A stretch of DNA of 6,263 bases. It comes from Rubrobacteraceae bacterium. Its GTDB lineage: Bacteria > Actinomycetota > Rubrobacteria > Rubrobacterales > Rubrobacteraceae. Positions 6,138 through 6,263 of the stretch are shown piece by piece. Made by a program: the position numbers and the translations under genes. The notes beneath the pieces are model-generated. The model saw only the letters and a list, made by a program, of their open reading frames with translations, was not told the DNA's origin and did not search any database. The stretch covers positions 1 to 6,263 of the forward strand of contig JACCSM010000095.1 in NCBI GenBank assembly GCA_013698525.1, written 5' to 3'. The number at the start of each line of letters is the position of its first letter. The first letter of the stretch is position 1.

Positions 6138-6263
6138 CTAGCGACGGGCGAGGGAGGCGAACTTTGTGTACTGCTCCATCCAAGCGAGCTGAACTTTACC
6201 TGTAGGCCCGTTCCTGTGCTTGCCCACGATGACCTCGGCGATGCCCTTGTCATCAGACTCGGA
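6138..6263 (-). CDS. dnaB: Replicative DNA helicase DnaB, C-terminal end only
   Basis: The frame runs in from the right window edge and ends at TAG 6140-6138, giving the last 41 residues. The translation contains DKGIAEVIVGKHRNGPTGKV and then QLAWMEQYTKF, which is the characteristic end of DnaB: the IAE-(I/V)-IV-(A/G)-K-(H/Q)-RNGPTG segment, with the basic residues near the ATP site of the neighbouring subunit, followed by the QYTRF-like tail. DnaB is a hexameric, RecA-fold, ATP-driven helicase that unwinds DNA at the replication fork. The remainder of the gene is outside the window, so domain integrity and possible inteins cannot be judged. No terminator hairpin is visible before the next gene's -10 box, so read-through into the small exported-protein gene is possible. 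Confidence 0.9.
   Translation of the reverse strand, partial: SESDDKGIAEVIVGKHRNGPTGKVQLAWMEQYTKFASLARR

Overview
The window is GC-rich bacterial DNA with seven supported genes: five complete minus-strand genes, one complete plus-strand gene and the 3' end of a minus-strand gene at the right edge. The best clue to the host is the enoyl-ACP reductase, whose core resembles mycobacterial InhA more than proteobacterial FabI. With the GC content and an exported small protein of a type I know from actinobacteria, this suggests a deep-branching actinobacterium, possibly Rubrobacter-like. This is inference; no rRNA or tRNA is present to test it.

Layout, left to right: an NtcA-like Crp/Fnr regulator (minus, 32-760); an unrecognised 206-residue protein (minus, 899-1519); a membrane zinc metallopeptidase of the YugP type (minus, 1620-2321); a 300-bp gap with a terminator and a dRS3-like palindrome; acetyl-CoA synthetase acs (minus, 2622-4544); a 272-bp divergent promoter region with a tandem direct repeat; enoyl-ACP reductase (plus, 4817-5596); a 228-bp convergent gap with a TCAGC repeat; a 77-residue exported protein (minus, 5825-6058); and the last 41 residues of DnaB (minus, 6138-6263).

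The genes seem to be mostly separate transcription units. There are GC-rich hairpins behind the peptidase and acs genes and -10-like boxes in front of several genes. The only functional link is acs and the enoyl reductase, which diverge from a shared region: one makes acetyl-CoA and the other completes each fatty-acid elongation cycle. Joint control is possible but is inferred.

I found no clear multi-gene defence, mobile or biosynthetic system. The less ordinary signals are a TCAGC-based repeat placed just behind two unrelated genes, a 20-bp palindrome fitting the neisserial dRS3 consensus, the tandem repeat between acs and the reductase, the short-loop InhA-like reductase, the standalone Cys/His-rich exported mini-protein, and the unrecognised 899-1519 gene.
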